From positions 9,836,001-9,900,000 of the forward strand of contig WPIO01000006.1 of the NCBI GenBank assembly GCA_009760855.2: 64,000 bases of DNA, in the 5' to 3' direction. Origin of the DNA: Cristatella mucedo. Taxonomy: Eukaryota > Bryozoa > Phylactolaemata > Cristatellidae. The stretch's first letter is position 1. Each line of letters begins with the position of its first letter. A program made the position numbers and the translations under genes. The notes beneath the pieces were generated by a model. The model saw only the letters and a program-made list of their open reading frames with translations. It did no database searches and was not told the DNA's origin. Below are positions 47,255-56,520 of this stretch, in pieces.

Positions 47255-50200
47255 TGACTGCTACTGATATTTATTGTAGATATAAATTAAAAACAATAAT
47301 ACATTTGTATAGAACCCTCAGAGAACTTTATCTCTTTCTAGGCACTTTGCATATGCTGTAACAGAAGCATAATCAACTGGTTGGTGGTCACACTCACAAA
47401 CTCAACAAGCATAACATAAAGGCACTTAAATGGGGTCAACATGCAAATACGGTTAGTGGCAGCCTGCACAGCGTCAGCATGCATAAGTATAAATTGGACG
47501 AATCACAAGGATCCATGTACCTGTAATTAACAGGTGTGTTTTATCTTCTTTTTAAATGACGTCAAGTCAGGGGGTGTGGTGACAGTAGTCAATCGGGCGT
47601 GAGTTCCAGGCTTTGGGAGCATTCGAACTAAATGCACTCTGCATCTCTAAAAGATTTGAGGTTTGTACAAGGTATAGCTAAACACATAGATTCCGAAAAG
47701 CGGGTGGTGCGATGCTTAGCCTGGTGGGAGAGTAGATCTGATGTCGACGATCAACCATCTCCTCAACTGCTCCCAGGTTAGCTCGTTAATGATAATACTA
47801 ATAATGTACTTAATAAAGTGCCCTCAGAGAACTCAATCTCTTTCTAGGCGCTTTACATTTGCTGCAAAGGGAAACGTGATTGAATGGTGAGTAATATCAT
47901 GCTTGATAAGCAACATGAATAACATGGTTAGTGGTGACATGCATATGGTCAGCATGCAAGTGTGGTTAGTGGCAGCATGCACAGTGTCAGTACGCATACA
48001 CACATAAAGGACGAATCACAGGGACCCACTAAATGCCGTCCTAAATAGGTGTTTTTGAGTTCTTTTTAAATGTGGTCAAGTCAGGGGATGTCGTGACACA
48101 AGTCGGGAGTAAGTTCTAGGCTTTGGGAGCCTACGAACTAAATGCACGGTCTCCAAAGGATTTGAAACTCATACGAGGTATAGCTAAACGAGTCAGCACA
48201 GCGGGTGGTACGATGCTTAGCCTGGTAGGAGAGTCGATCTGATAGGTAGGCTGGAGCCAAAGAATGAAGGGGCTTAAAATTGAGTGACAGAACCTTCAAA
48301 TCAATGCTTAACTGAGAGCCAGTGCAGGTCGGCAAGAAGAGGTGTACTGTGGCAACTGCACTGCTCACGACAGACAAGCATAACTGCAGGGTTTTGCACC
48401 AACTGTAGGTGCCTGATTGTACAGGCCGGTGGACAAGCAAGCAGTAAATTACAGAAGTCGAGACCAAAATGTCCCAAATGCACGGGCCAATGTGGGTGTA
48501 GTATTCCTGCCAAAGCAAGGTCAAATCTCTGCAATTTATGAGGCTAAAAGTATGCAGACTTGCCTGCGGAGCTGATGTGGTTGTCTAATGAAAGATTACT
48601 TTGGAACAGGACACCTAGATTCCATGCAAATGCAACAGGAGATAAGCTGGCAGAGCTGATTTAGAGTGTTAAGCTTTCCAATTTCCGAGTCACACTATGC
48701 TTGCCCGTGACTAACGATGCAACGCCAAAAGCTAGGATTTTTCGAGGGACTAAATCTTGACCTTGACCGACGATAAGAAGGATGTCACAGGAAGTGATGC
48801 TCAACATGTGCCGGAGTTGCGGGCTTGAGCCCTGCTGCCTATGTGAAGCCCCAGGAGATGCTGTAGATTAAGTTCTCTTAGGGTGCTATGCAAATGAATT
48901 ATATTTTTTATGCTCACTGTGACACAGCCAAACAAGACAAGAGCTGATCCAGTATCACACATTTTGTAGGAACAACTGAGTCAGTCGGGTGTCAGGGGTT
49001 TGGCCATCGTGGAAGGCCAGATTGCTCATAGTTAAAAAAAAAAAATAGGTGATCAATATGAAGCCACGGTTGTGAACACTTAGCTACAGGTTAAAGTAGC
49101 TGCTTGAAAATACACTGCTCACATATATGCAGAGCAGCATCAACCATGCATAACATGGCTGATTGCAAGACCTTCAGGCGACTAGCTAGATTTAATACCC
49201 AGAGATCAGGTCTGAATATCTGGCTACATAGCGTGTTTTAAAGATAAAATGTAACCGGAAAGGCCTTTAAGCTGTAGCACCTCCCCAAGAGACTTATCTT
49301 GTAAGCCACGTGTTCTCCGACACACCACAAGCCCTGAAAGCATTTTAGCATCCTTTGGAGGCTGACACTTAATAGCTTGCAACTGGAACACCTGCTTAAG
49401 CTCTCTAACCCAGGTGGCTTCCACTGGAAACATCCAGCTCTCAAAAGTAGTCCATCTCGAAAAATGCCCTTACTGTGTGCTAGAAGTGCCTTCGGGCAGG
49501 CCTCTTTGATTTAAAATAAATCCAGGCTGATTAAACAGCCTCTTTTTGTATAGCAACAGAAGAGCCTTTACGGCTATCACCACCGCTTGCAGTGGCGATA
49601 AAGGATCGCCCACCGCAGGAATCGAACCCACGACCTCGGGACCGAGGTCGTGAAAGCAACCGCCTTACCTAGTGGGCCATCACGGATTTGACCCTCTGGA
49701 AAGAAAAAGGATATGAACCTTCGGGAGATTGAATTTGGAGCTGCTTGGAACCCAATAAGCTAAAACATCACCTCTCTACGCACGGCTGCCTTTCCCTCCA
49801 AGCCTCTAGGATGAGCCTTTCAGCACAAAACACATATCCCGTGCAGCGAAGCAAAAGTAGAAAGAACAGCTGTAGCAGAAGAATAGTAGAAAACTGTAGT
49901 TCAGCAGGACAACAGCAGCAAAAGCCGGAAGCAACTTAACAAGCAGGCGCTAGGTAAGCTTCCTTTCAAATGTACTCAATTTCCCTGAAACAGCAATGTA
50001 ACAGGCTGCATAACAGCATGTGAATTTCAGCCATGCTATATAAGAGGAACCGATTATTATTGACTTACACTGCTCACAGTATTCCCAATAAATACTTATA
50101 TTACTGAACAGATATTGCTCATTGGGCCACACTGTAGTGCCAAAGATACAGCAAGCAGGAGTGCCGGCTGGATGCTGCCTTGCAACTTACTACGGCCAGT

Positions 50201-53200
50201 ACAAGTATATACACCCTGTTTGATGGTAAATGTCGAGAAAATACTGGACAATTGGTCAAACAGTCAAATGTTTGATTTGTGTACCTTTCAAAAGAAAAAA
50301 CATGTTGGAAATGGGATCGGAAGTTTTGAAGATTTCTGCACAAAGAAAAACAATTATTATGCAGACGATATCTAACCCAGAAGTAAACCGGTGGCAACAT
50401 ATGAACTTTAAACAGCTTCATTTTCAGTGTAGCTTGATGCCTTGGCTAATTCGGCATGTATGAGATTAAAATTTGAAACGTGAGTTCAGCTCTGCTTGTT
50501 CAACATTCTAGAAAAATTTCCGATTTCGGTTGGATACAGTTTGCTGTAAATGTCCATCAAACGTCTAGGAGCTTAATTTTCTGCAATCATAGACATGCAG
50601 TCACGGACCCTCCGGTTGGCCTCTTTGGATCACCTCTAAGGCTGATGGCCTCCTGTGGTGGATACTCCGGGCCTATCTGTACTCCGAAGGCAAGCACACC
50701 AGGCTTCTTCTTTAGCCTTTGTCTATGCAAAAAAGGTTACCTCTTCTATTAACAGACAGCCTCATCTTGGAGTCTCCGGAAGGGCTCTTCAGCCCCTTTT
50801 GAAAAAACTGGCATATCCATTTTGAGATAACTCGAGGCTTTACACCGACAAGTGCCAGCAGAATACCTCTGTAAACCTCTTGTAAAACCGAATTGGCAAC
50901 CCTTCAGGAAAAACCCCTAGAGGAAAAAACAAAAGAGTACTGCTCTGAAGAACTCTTAAAACCACTCTCTGTCCAATTTGTTACACCTCATTTCTGAAGA
51001 GCCCAAAGCTGAACCCAGAAGGCTTGTTCTGACCGGACAGATTTTCAAGTGCTATCAGTCTCGTAAAGACTACTGCAGCAGAAAGATTGTTCATACTTAA
51101 ATGTGGCCCACAAAACCAACAAGACCATAAGCAAAAGAATGAACTAAATAAGCTGAGTACTTAATGGCATGAGATGCCATTCATACATAGTGCATACACC
51201 AAATTGATATACAGCAAGAAAACAAGCACATACCAATGGCAGGGAACGACGGATCTGCTTTCGAGCTGACAAACAATAGCACACTACACCGACGCCCCCA
51301 AGTGCTCTTTACATTGATAGCTTTTGTGTAGAGTGTCTGAGGACTTGTCATAACCCAACACAAGATGCGCACTTCCTTTTCAAGAACTTTCGCCAATAAT
51401 GAATCATACTCTAAAACAGATATGTAGAGGTGAGGCAGAGCACGCAGCTTTGAATATATACCATGGCCACAAATTCACGTCTTTCAGCATAACAAAACTG
51501 TCATCAATAGCAAAACCAACATCAACAAGACAGTGCTCCACATAAAGAAACCGTTCATTGCTTGCAGGCAGGATTGCAGGCAGGAAAGCTCAAGTGGACA
51601 CCAATCCAGACATAAATAAGCTTGCCACTAGCAGGGGGTAGGTGGACGAGGAGGAGAGAGGAGATACCACCAGGGAGCAGCTATGTGAATTAATCACATG
51701 TACAAGATCAAGAAGGCATTAACTCAAAGCAAGGCTCCTTATCAAAGTTTGTTGTCGATATCCAGATTTTGGAAAAATCACAGCTATTTTTCTTTTCTTC
51801 TAAACACTATGTCACACCAGGTTGCACAAACAGCTTCTGAGAGGCTCCGAGGTCTTAAACAGTCCACATGCTAAGTACTGACTTGATATTGCCACCCCAG
51901 CTCTATTTCTTTGCACGTCTGCCATTTATTTCACTTTGTTCTTTTCCCCTAATAATAATAATACACTTGATAAAGCATCTTCAGAGAACTCAATCTCTTT
52001 CCAGGTGCTTTACATTTGCTGCAAAAGGAACACGATCGAATGGTGAGTGGTATCATGCTTGATAAACAACACGAATAGCATGGTTAGGGGTGACATGCAT
52101 AGGATCAGCATGCAAGTGTGGTTAGTGGCAGCATGCACAGTATAAGCACGCACAAGCATATTAAGAGCGAATCGCAGGGACCTACTAAATTCTGGCATAA
52201 ATAGGTGTTTTCAATTTCTTTTAAAATATGATCAAGTCAGGTGATGTCGTGACGCAAGTCGGGAGTGAATTCCCGGCTTTGGAAGCATACGAACTAAATG
52301 CAAGGTCTCCAAAGTATTTGAGGTTTGTGTGAGGTATAGGTAAACAGTTAGATAAGTGGGTAGTACGATGCTTGGCCTGTTTGGGAGTAGGTCTGATAGG
52401 TAAGCTGGAGCCAAATAATGAAGGGAGCTAAAGGAGAGCGACACAACCTCGAAGTCGATCAGTTGCTTAGCTGGTAGCCAGTGCAGGTCGGCGAGAAGTG
52501 GAGTGATGTGGCAACTGCAACACTCACGACAGACAAGCCTAGCTGCCGAGCTTAGCACCAGCTGTAAGCGCCTGATTGCACAGCCGGTAGGTCAGCAAGC
52601 AGTGACTTACAGAAGTCAAGACAGGATTCACAAATGCATGGACCAACTTAGACGTCTAATTGCTATCTAAACAAGCCCGAATTTTAGCAATGTTATGTAA
52701 CTGAAAGTAGGCAGACTTGATTGTGGAGCTGATGTGATCGTCTAACAAAAGGTCACTTTGAAACATGACACCTAGATTTCGTGCAGATTCAACAGATGTG
52801 CTGGCAGAGCCGATTTTGAGTGTCAGCCTAAAAATTTCTGAATCACACTTGGTTTGCCCATAACTAGTAAGTTAGTTTTATCATCATTTAATTTAAGAAA
52901 ATTTGGTGCCATCCACGTGCGGATGTCATCAATACATGCAGCAAGGGAGTTGAGAGAATTCGAGTAGCTCGAAGGCTGGAAGGAGTCATAGAAAAGGTAC
53001 AACTAAGTGTCATCTGCATAGAAGTGAAAGCCTAGATTGTGCTTGGCAATCACACCGGCAAGAGGAAGAGTATAAACCGTGAAAAGAACCAGACCGAGCA
53101 CAGAGCCCTGAGGTACCCCATATTTCAGAGGTACCTCGGATGATCTTTGTCCACTCACATCAATACTCTGGAGTCACCCACTAAGATAGAACATGAACCA

Positions 53201-56200
53201 TTGCAGAGCAATGCCAGTGATGCCCAGTGGAAATGAGAGGTGCACAAGAAGGACTTGGTGATCGATAGTATCAAAAGCGGCCGAAAGATCGAGCAAAACA
53301 AGCAGAGATACTCTATCCATGTCTGCATTCCTAAGTAGGTCGATGTACAACCAAACCAATGCTGACTGTGGAGCGATTAGCTCTAAAACCAGACTGGAAC
53401 TTACTAGTAAGGTTTGAAGTTTCAATATATGAGTTCAGCTGGTCTGCCACGACTCGTTCCAGTGTCTTTGATAGGAACGGTAGAAGGGAGACTGGCTGGT
53501 AGTTGCTCAAGTTCTTTTGGTCTAGTGTTGCTTTCTTGAGTAGTGGCCTTGACTACAGCCTTTTTGGGAGGTGCTGGGACGTGACCTGAGACTAATGACA
53601 TATTAATGATGTTAGCAGCAGCAGATCAATGCAACGCAGAAGCAGGACAGTGGGGATAGGGTCCAAAGGACTGGTCTTCTGTGATCGGGTTATGAACTTC
53701 AGGACGAGATCACTAGTGACCAGCTTGAATGTTGACATTGAGGTGCTGCAAGGAATCGAGAGACAGCATTCTAGGGGGATGCTGCCATCGCAGGGATAGA
53801 CTCATTGATATTGTACATCTTAATAATAATAGTATTAATAATAATGTACTTGATAAAGTGCCCTCAGAGAACTCAATCTCTTTCTAGGCGCTTTACATTT
53901 GCCTTCTGGACAAAGAATCTGGACAAAGAGAAGCCATCAGCTAGATCATCACAGGGATCATCAGGTAAGGAGCTAACCTGGGAGTGGTTGAGGAGATGGT
54001 TGATCGTCGACATCAGCATTTTTGGATTGCGCCTCTGTGATTCAACAATGTTTTTATAGAAGCTAGACTTGGCCCTTGCTAGGATCGATTGGTACAACCT
54101 ACAGTAGTTCTAGTATGCCTGTCGATGGACAGTCAGTCCTTTTTTTTAGTATGCATTTTCAACCATAGGCCGTCTGGGCGAGGGTGCACAGTGCGCTTAG
54201 TCAAAGGTGCAAACTCGTCGAGCATGTCGGCTAGTGTCGTGTTGTAGCTATCTACCAATGATCACAGATCGAAGGGAGAATGAGCAAAAGAGGCGAGGCA
54301 GATATTCTCGCACGCATCAATCGGCAGCATAAAAACATCCATTTATCAACCGGGAGCCCTCGAAGCTACTTTATCAAAGACGACATGTGGTCAAACCTCT
54401 GGGATTTGTTAAGTACCCTTGCAGCCACATTCATCACCAGCTGCAGTGACTTAGTGGCTTTTTTGGTAGCCTATATAATCTAGCCTGGACAGAACCAGGG
54501 AGCTAGTTAAATTTTTTGCAACCCACTGTAGTAGACAGTCTCTAATCTTATACAAGGGATCCAACGTGATGGCTAGCTGTAAAGGCAGTCTTCTTTACGA
54601 AACTTTCAAAATTTAGGCAGTTGTCATAGACGACACTTCAATTTCAAGCATACGATGACGGTCGCGCAACAGCAGTATCTATTACAAGAGCAGTCAATCA
54701 CTTTTCCCAGAGGTTAATAATAATAATAATACACTTGATAAAGCACCCTCAGAGAACTCAATCTCTTTCTATGTGCTTTACATTTGCTGCAAAGGAAATG
54801 CGATCGAACGGTGAGTGGTATCATGCTTGATAAACATGAATAACATGGCTAAGCATACATGGACAACAGCAAAGGACCGATGACAGACCCTAGTGGGACT
54901 CCACGGGTGACTGGTCTAGTGGATGAGACCTGACCCCACAGGACACGGGCTGAATACGATCAGACGATACGAAGTACGAATTGGACCAAGCCAGTGCCTG
55001 ACCGATGCCATGCCAGTGTCTGCCAGACCGATCGTTGTTCTCAATCTGCCACTGACTCCAGTCGTTTAGAGGCGCATCTAACCAAGCTCAAACGTTTGAA
55101 GACTGCGCCTTAAGTCCTTTTGCACCCAAAACGTGTAACTTGTTATAGGCTGACACCACGTCGTCTGACTTAACATTTAAATAAAGTTAAAACCAACCTG
55201 CTCTACTGAGCATTGCTTTGTAGCAGCAAATAGATCATTATGCACCAATGCAATGCAGTAATTGTGAATTTTTATCATCACTAAACAGTTTATATATTAT
55301 GTGTGCTTAGTTTCCACTTTCAAATCCAAGTGAAGTGCCAAGAAAAAACTTATGTTCTTTTGAGTGGTACACCACCAATGAACTGCCATTGCCAGCTACT
55401 AATCCTAGTCATGCTCGAATTCATTAATGTACACACAAAAAACAAGGCAGAACCAGCAGCCACATTTATATAAGGATACATAAGCTAAAGGTACACGGTA
55501 TTTCTAGGAAGAACAGGGACCTGTTGTAACCTACTTTGGAATTGACCAAAGAGTCTCAAAAAAAAGATGTCACACCGCCCATTTCAACCAACTATACATG
55601 CAGGCATGGCTAAATGACACATAAAAATTCACTTATGCTTTTTGCACTAAGCCCGGATCCCGATGCTCCTTCTGTGATGCCGCCACGCTAAGGTCGTCGG
55701 TCAGGGGGAGGGGGACTGGAGTCGCAAGAACCAAGGTGCCTTCAGTGCCGTCAAGAACTGCATACACGATGACTGCAAACTAGCAGTCACGTGCCGCATC
55801 TAGGTGACAGCTGCTGCTGCAACAGAACGGCTTGCTTATACGAGCCACCACTCACCCCTGGGGAAGCCGGCGGCTGAGGTCGTGCCCACTTAAAAGCACG
55901 GGTTAAGGCACTGAATACCTTGCCAAGCAAATAACACCGGCCGGAAGTTAAGCGAATTAAGACGGACCGTTCCGAAAGGGAGCACCCTGGGCTCTAGAGA
56001 GAGGTCCACTCATCCTCGGCGGCAACATCCGACACTTGGGTGTGCACACAACGCAAGATGCATAGCAGTAGGCAAACGCGAGCGACATCGCCGACGGACA
56101 ACACAGCAACGAAAAAACGCACAGAAAAGATGCATGAAACGCGCGCACTTACGTCAACAACAAAATTGGCACACAGCTCTCCGGATATAGTATTCCTACG

Positions 56201-56431
56201 TAAAGGTGCTAAGCGGAACGTAGCATTTGGCGACCCAACGGATATCAGGACAGCCTTGACAACGTGCTGCAACGGTAACCTACCTATGCCAGCTGGTTCT
56301 CTAGTAGCGACAGTAATGGTTGAAGCACTAGGCTTGACTTGAGATACCGTTGGATTACCCATTAATGACAGAAGTGCGTTTAGTACGAGGGTGCCGACGA
56401 AACCGGAAACGAATAAAGCAGCTGCATGCAT
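34461..56431 (-). CDS. C1GALT1: Core 1 beta-1,3-galactosyltransferase (T-synthase), complete five-exon gene
   Basis: Exons 56431-56284, 51410-51234, 46513-46280, 42500-42244 and 34643-34461 sum to 999 nt: 332 residues plus TAA, with every phase matching. The enzyme adds galactose from UDP-Gal to GalNAc-Ser/Thr (Tn antigen) to make core 1 O-glycans in the Golgi. Predicted layout: a two-residue cytoplasmic tail, a signal anchor at about residues 3-24, a short stem, and a GT31 catalytic domain from about residue 60. The DxD-type metal/nucleotide motif is DDD at 145-147 ([10 protein letters not shown]), SGGAGY lies at about 185-190 and EDVEMG at 218-223. Human C1GALT1 is 363 residues, so stem and C-terminus are shorter here. 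A paralogous C1GALT1-like enzyme (invertebrates often have several) cannot be excluded. Confidence 0.92.
34644..35288. other. C1GALT1 intron 4, 3' part; nothing recognised
   Basis: Unique-looking sequence. The polypyrimidine tract of the exon 5 acceptor is at about 34647-34675. Confidence 0.4.
35289..35461. mobile_element. MITE with CAGTCGACT inverted ends and TA target duplication (pogo/Tigger-like)
   Basis: The left end CAGTCGACTTT follows TA (35287-35288); the right end AGAGTCGACTG precedes TA (35462-35463). The nine-base TIR CAGTCGACT is exact. The body (173 bp total) has internal near-palindromic segments (attcttatatgcgtattcct) and no ORF. CAG-starting TIRs with TA duplication are typical of pogo/Tigger within Tc1/mariner. 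Confidence 0.75.
35850..36400 (-). mobile_element. LINE family C fragment
   Basis: gtagatagtctttaatctta, ttgaacgtgatggcttgcca and atttcaagctttacacagtt-like segments align with 18360-18660 and 54530-54670. A (CA)n of about 20 bp at 36414-36433 follows. Confidence 0.55.
36434..38107. other. C1GALT1 intron 4 part; nothing recognised
   Basis: Only short simple repeats were seen (catacatatatagcatacat at about 37096). Confidence 0.4.
38118..41130 (-). mobile_element. LINE family A, longest copy (endonuclease remnant, RT, 3' end)
   Basis: Read on the minus strand: a possible endonuclease remnant with [16 protein letters not shown] (about 40700; compare GDFNxHxD), then [20 protein letters not shown], then RT segments [60 protein letters not shown] and [11 protein letters not shown], then [17 protein letters not shown] and PLLADL, and the 3' UTR ending in (TAA)n at 38118-38138. 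Multiple stops and frameshifts make it dead. It occupies about 3 kb of C1GALT1 intron 4, in the same orientation as the gene. Confidence 0.9.
41131..41822. other. C1GALT1 intron 4 part; nothing recognised
   Basis: May contain the ragged 5' end of the preceding LINE; no further motif seen. A (ATAA)n run is at about 41802-41819. Confidence 0.35.
41823..41990 (-). mobile_element. SINE-B, minus orientation
   Basis: agctgattaaacagcctctt, agagcctttacggctatcgc, gtcgaacccacgacctcggg (B box complement) and gccttacctagtgtgccatc (A box complement). It lies about 250 bp from C1GALT1 exon 4. Confidence 0.85.
42244..42500 (-). CDS. C1GALT1: C1GALT1 exon 4
   Basis: Acceptor GCATTTTAG, then [20 protein letters not shown], then [20 protein letters not shown], then [20 protein letters not shown], ending at a consensus donor CAT|GTAAGT in phase 0. 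SGGAGYxLSxEAL and EDVExGxCL are hallmark motifs; the EDV acidic residues belong to the acceptor and catalytic region. Cysteines at 211, 225 and 247 are the expected disulphide partners. Confidence 0.95.
42501..43279. other. C1GALT1 intron 3, 3' part; nothing recognised
   Basis: No repeat or ncRNA pattern seen. Confidence 0.35.
43280..43872 (+). mobile_element. LINE variant 3' end, interrupted by an opposite-strand family A tail
   Basis: cgaacctcaaaacctttgga through cacaatgtcatttttgatga, then, after the insertion, atgttaccactaatcgtttg through (TTA)n at 43856-43869. The copy at 9941-10090 is continuous across the break. Confidence 0.75.
43573..43761 (-). mobile_element. LINE family A 3' end nested in the variant LINE
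   Basis: (AAT)n, then tgataaagcgccctcagaga, ttctaggcgctttacatttg, and on to ggtcagcatgcaa. It is inserted at the point where the 9941 copy reads atagtaaatgttacc. Confidence 0.85.
43935..44058 (-). mobile_element. SINE-A nested in LINE
   Basis: catttgtataacacctaaag, tctctgttctggcttcacat and ggctcgagcccacggcctcg. The head is truncated or diverged. Confidence 0.65.
44590..44765 (+). mobile_element. LINE family A 3' end nested in an opposite-strand family A copy
   Basis: ttcacctaaccatgctattc, a T run, tcaagcatgatattactcac, the hairpin, then (TTA)n at 44738-44763. Confidence 0.8.
45735..45893 (+). mobile_element. SINE-B, plus orientation
   Basis: A box ttggcacaggggtaaggtgc, B box cgtgggtttgagtcctacag, then ttgctaaggctcttctgctg and aatgtggctgttcgatcacc. 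A second partial tail lies at about 45225-45270 (aaatggggctgttgaatcag). Confidence 0.7.
46280..46513 (-). CDS. C1GALT1: C1GALT1 exon 3 (DxD motif)
   Basis: Acceptor GCTGTTTAG (phase 1), then a frame with [37 protein letters not shown] and [20 protein letters not shown], ending at donor GGTG|GTAAGG in phase 1. [14 protein letters not shown] is the signature of the GT31 core 1 enzymes; the DDD triplet is the divalent-metal/UDP site. Joining exon 4 restores GYHSGGAGYLLS. Confidence 0.95.
46514..47217. other. C1GALT1 intron 2, 3' part; nothing recognised
   Basis: ORFs on both strands here have no family pattern. Confidence 0.35.
47218..47252. repeat. (CT)n microsatellite
   Basis: A pure CT run of about 34 bp in C1GALT1 intron 2. 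Confidence 0.95.
47290..47758 (-). mobile_element. LINE family A 3' fragment
   Basis: acatttgtatagaaccctca, tatctctttctaggcacttt, the middle UTR, then the complement of the AFxSYAPKAWNSxP region, ending at gtagatctgatg. Confidence 0.75.
47795..48725 (-). mobile_element. LINE family A 3' fragment, directly abutting the previous copy
   Basis: Starts aatgtacttaataaagtgcc. Minus-strand frames include [20 protein letters not shown], then [12 protein letters not shown] and [11 protein letters not shown]. It ends near gtcacactatgcttgcccgt (the complement of the GKPSVxxK region). Confidence 0.8.
48765..48905 (+). mobile_element. SINE-A, diverged
   Basis: gttgcgggcttgagccctgc (B box), atgtgaagccccaggagatg, attaagttctcttagggtgc and tatgcaaatgaattatat. 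The A box is eroded. Confidence 0.6.
48906..49525. other. C1GALT1 intron 2 part; nothing recognised
   Basis: No repeat family identified. A short poly-A is at about 49035-49047. Confidence 0.35.
49526..49690 (-). mobile_element. SINE-B, minus orientation
   Basis: ggctgattaaacagcctctt, agagcctttacggctatcac, atcgaacccacgacctcggg and ccttacctagtgggccatca. This is close to a consensus copy. Confidence 0.85.
49691..51233. other. C1GALT1 intron 2, 5' part; nothing recognised
   Basis: No exon pattern or repeat family was recognised on either strand. Confidence 0.35.
51234..51410 (-). CDS. C1GALT1: C1GALT1 exon 2
   Basis: Acceptor CTGTTTTAG, then [20 protein letters not shown] and [20 protein letters not shown], ending DPSFPAI at donor TTG|GTATGT (phase 1). 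Human C1GALT1 has the equivalent VRVLCWIMTGPQNLEKKAKH and VKATWAQRCNKVLFMSS. This is the first strand-helix-strand of the Rossmann-like GT-A fold. Cysteines at the LCW and RRC positions are conserved. Confidence 0.93.
51411..51948. other. C1GALT1 intron 1, 3' part; nothing recognised
   Basis: Unique-looking sequence. Confidence 0.35.
51949..54290 (-). mobile_element. LINE family A copy, second longest, with one nested tail
   Basis: Minus-strand frames: [20 protein letters not shown] (C-terminus), RT region [20 protein letters not shown] with preceding [13 protein letters not shown], then upstream [20 protein letters not shown] and [20 protein letters not shown]. The 3' end at 51952 has (AAT)n. 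It is frameshifted in many places. A family A tail (53821-53908) splits it. Confidence 0.85.
53821..53908 (-). mobile_element. LINE family A 3' end nested in the same family
   Basis: aataataatagtattaataa, then tgataaagtgccctcagaga to aggcgctttacatttgc. Flanks catctt and cttctggacaaag would be contiguous without it and may include a ctt target duplication. Confidence 0.75.
54330..54716 (-). mobile_element. LINE family C fragment
   Basis: ttatcaaccgggagccctcg, agtagacagtctctaatctt and caacgtgatggctagctgta match 18180-18640 and 35890-35980. Confidence 0.55.
54717..54850 (-). mobile_element. LINE family A 3' end only
   Basis: (AAT)n, then acttgataaagcaccctcag, the hairpin complement, and ggtgagtggtatcatgcttg. 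Confidence 0.8.
54851..55375. mobile_element. LINE fragments of other families
   Basis: At 54880-55010 the minus strand encodes [15 protein letters not shown], an RT motif ([13 protein letters not shown] type). At 55060-55370 the plus strand resembles a LINE C-terminus and 3' UTR (gtttgaagactgcgccttaa ... catttaaataaagttaaaac). Confidence 0.55.
55376..56283. other. C1GALT1 intron 1, 5' part; nothing recognised
   Basis: No repeat family identified. The exon 1 reading frame stays open into 56000, but this is considered intronic. Confidence 0.4.
56284..56431 (-). CDS. C1GALT1: C1GALT1 exon 1 (signal anchor)
   Basis: ATG at 56431-56429 starts [20 protein letters not shown], a hydrophobic type II signal anchor. 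It is followed by a serine/threonine-rich stem ending EPAGI, then donor ATAG|GTAGGT in phase 1. Exon 2 supplies AG, making GAG (E50). The frame stays open well into the intron, so the exon end is set by splice phase, not by a stop codon. Confidence 0.8.
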
Positions 56432-56512
56432 TGCGAATGGCTCGAAACACCTGAAAGCGGCGTATCTTCAGCTGCTGTCGAGCTAGGAGGTAGATTGGCC
56501 ACGACAGACCCT

Positions 56513-56520
56513 TATAAATA
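56513..56520 (-). promoter_or_regulatory. Candidate TATA box of C1GALT1
   Basis: The minus strand reads CTATTTATAAGGG about 85 bases upstream of the C1GALT1 ATG. This is a reasonable distance for a TATA box plus a short 5' UTR, provided exon 1 holds the whole leader. It is sequence resemblance only. Confidence 0.35.
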
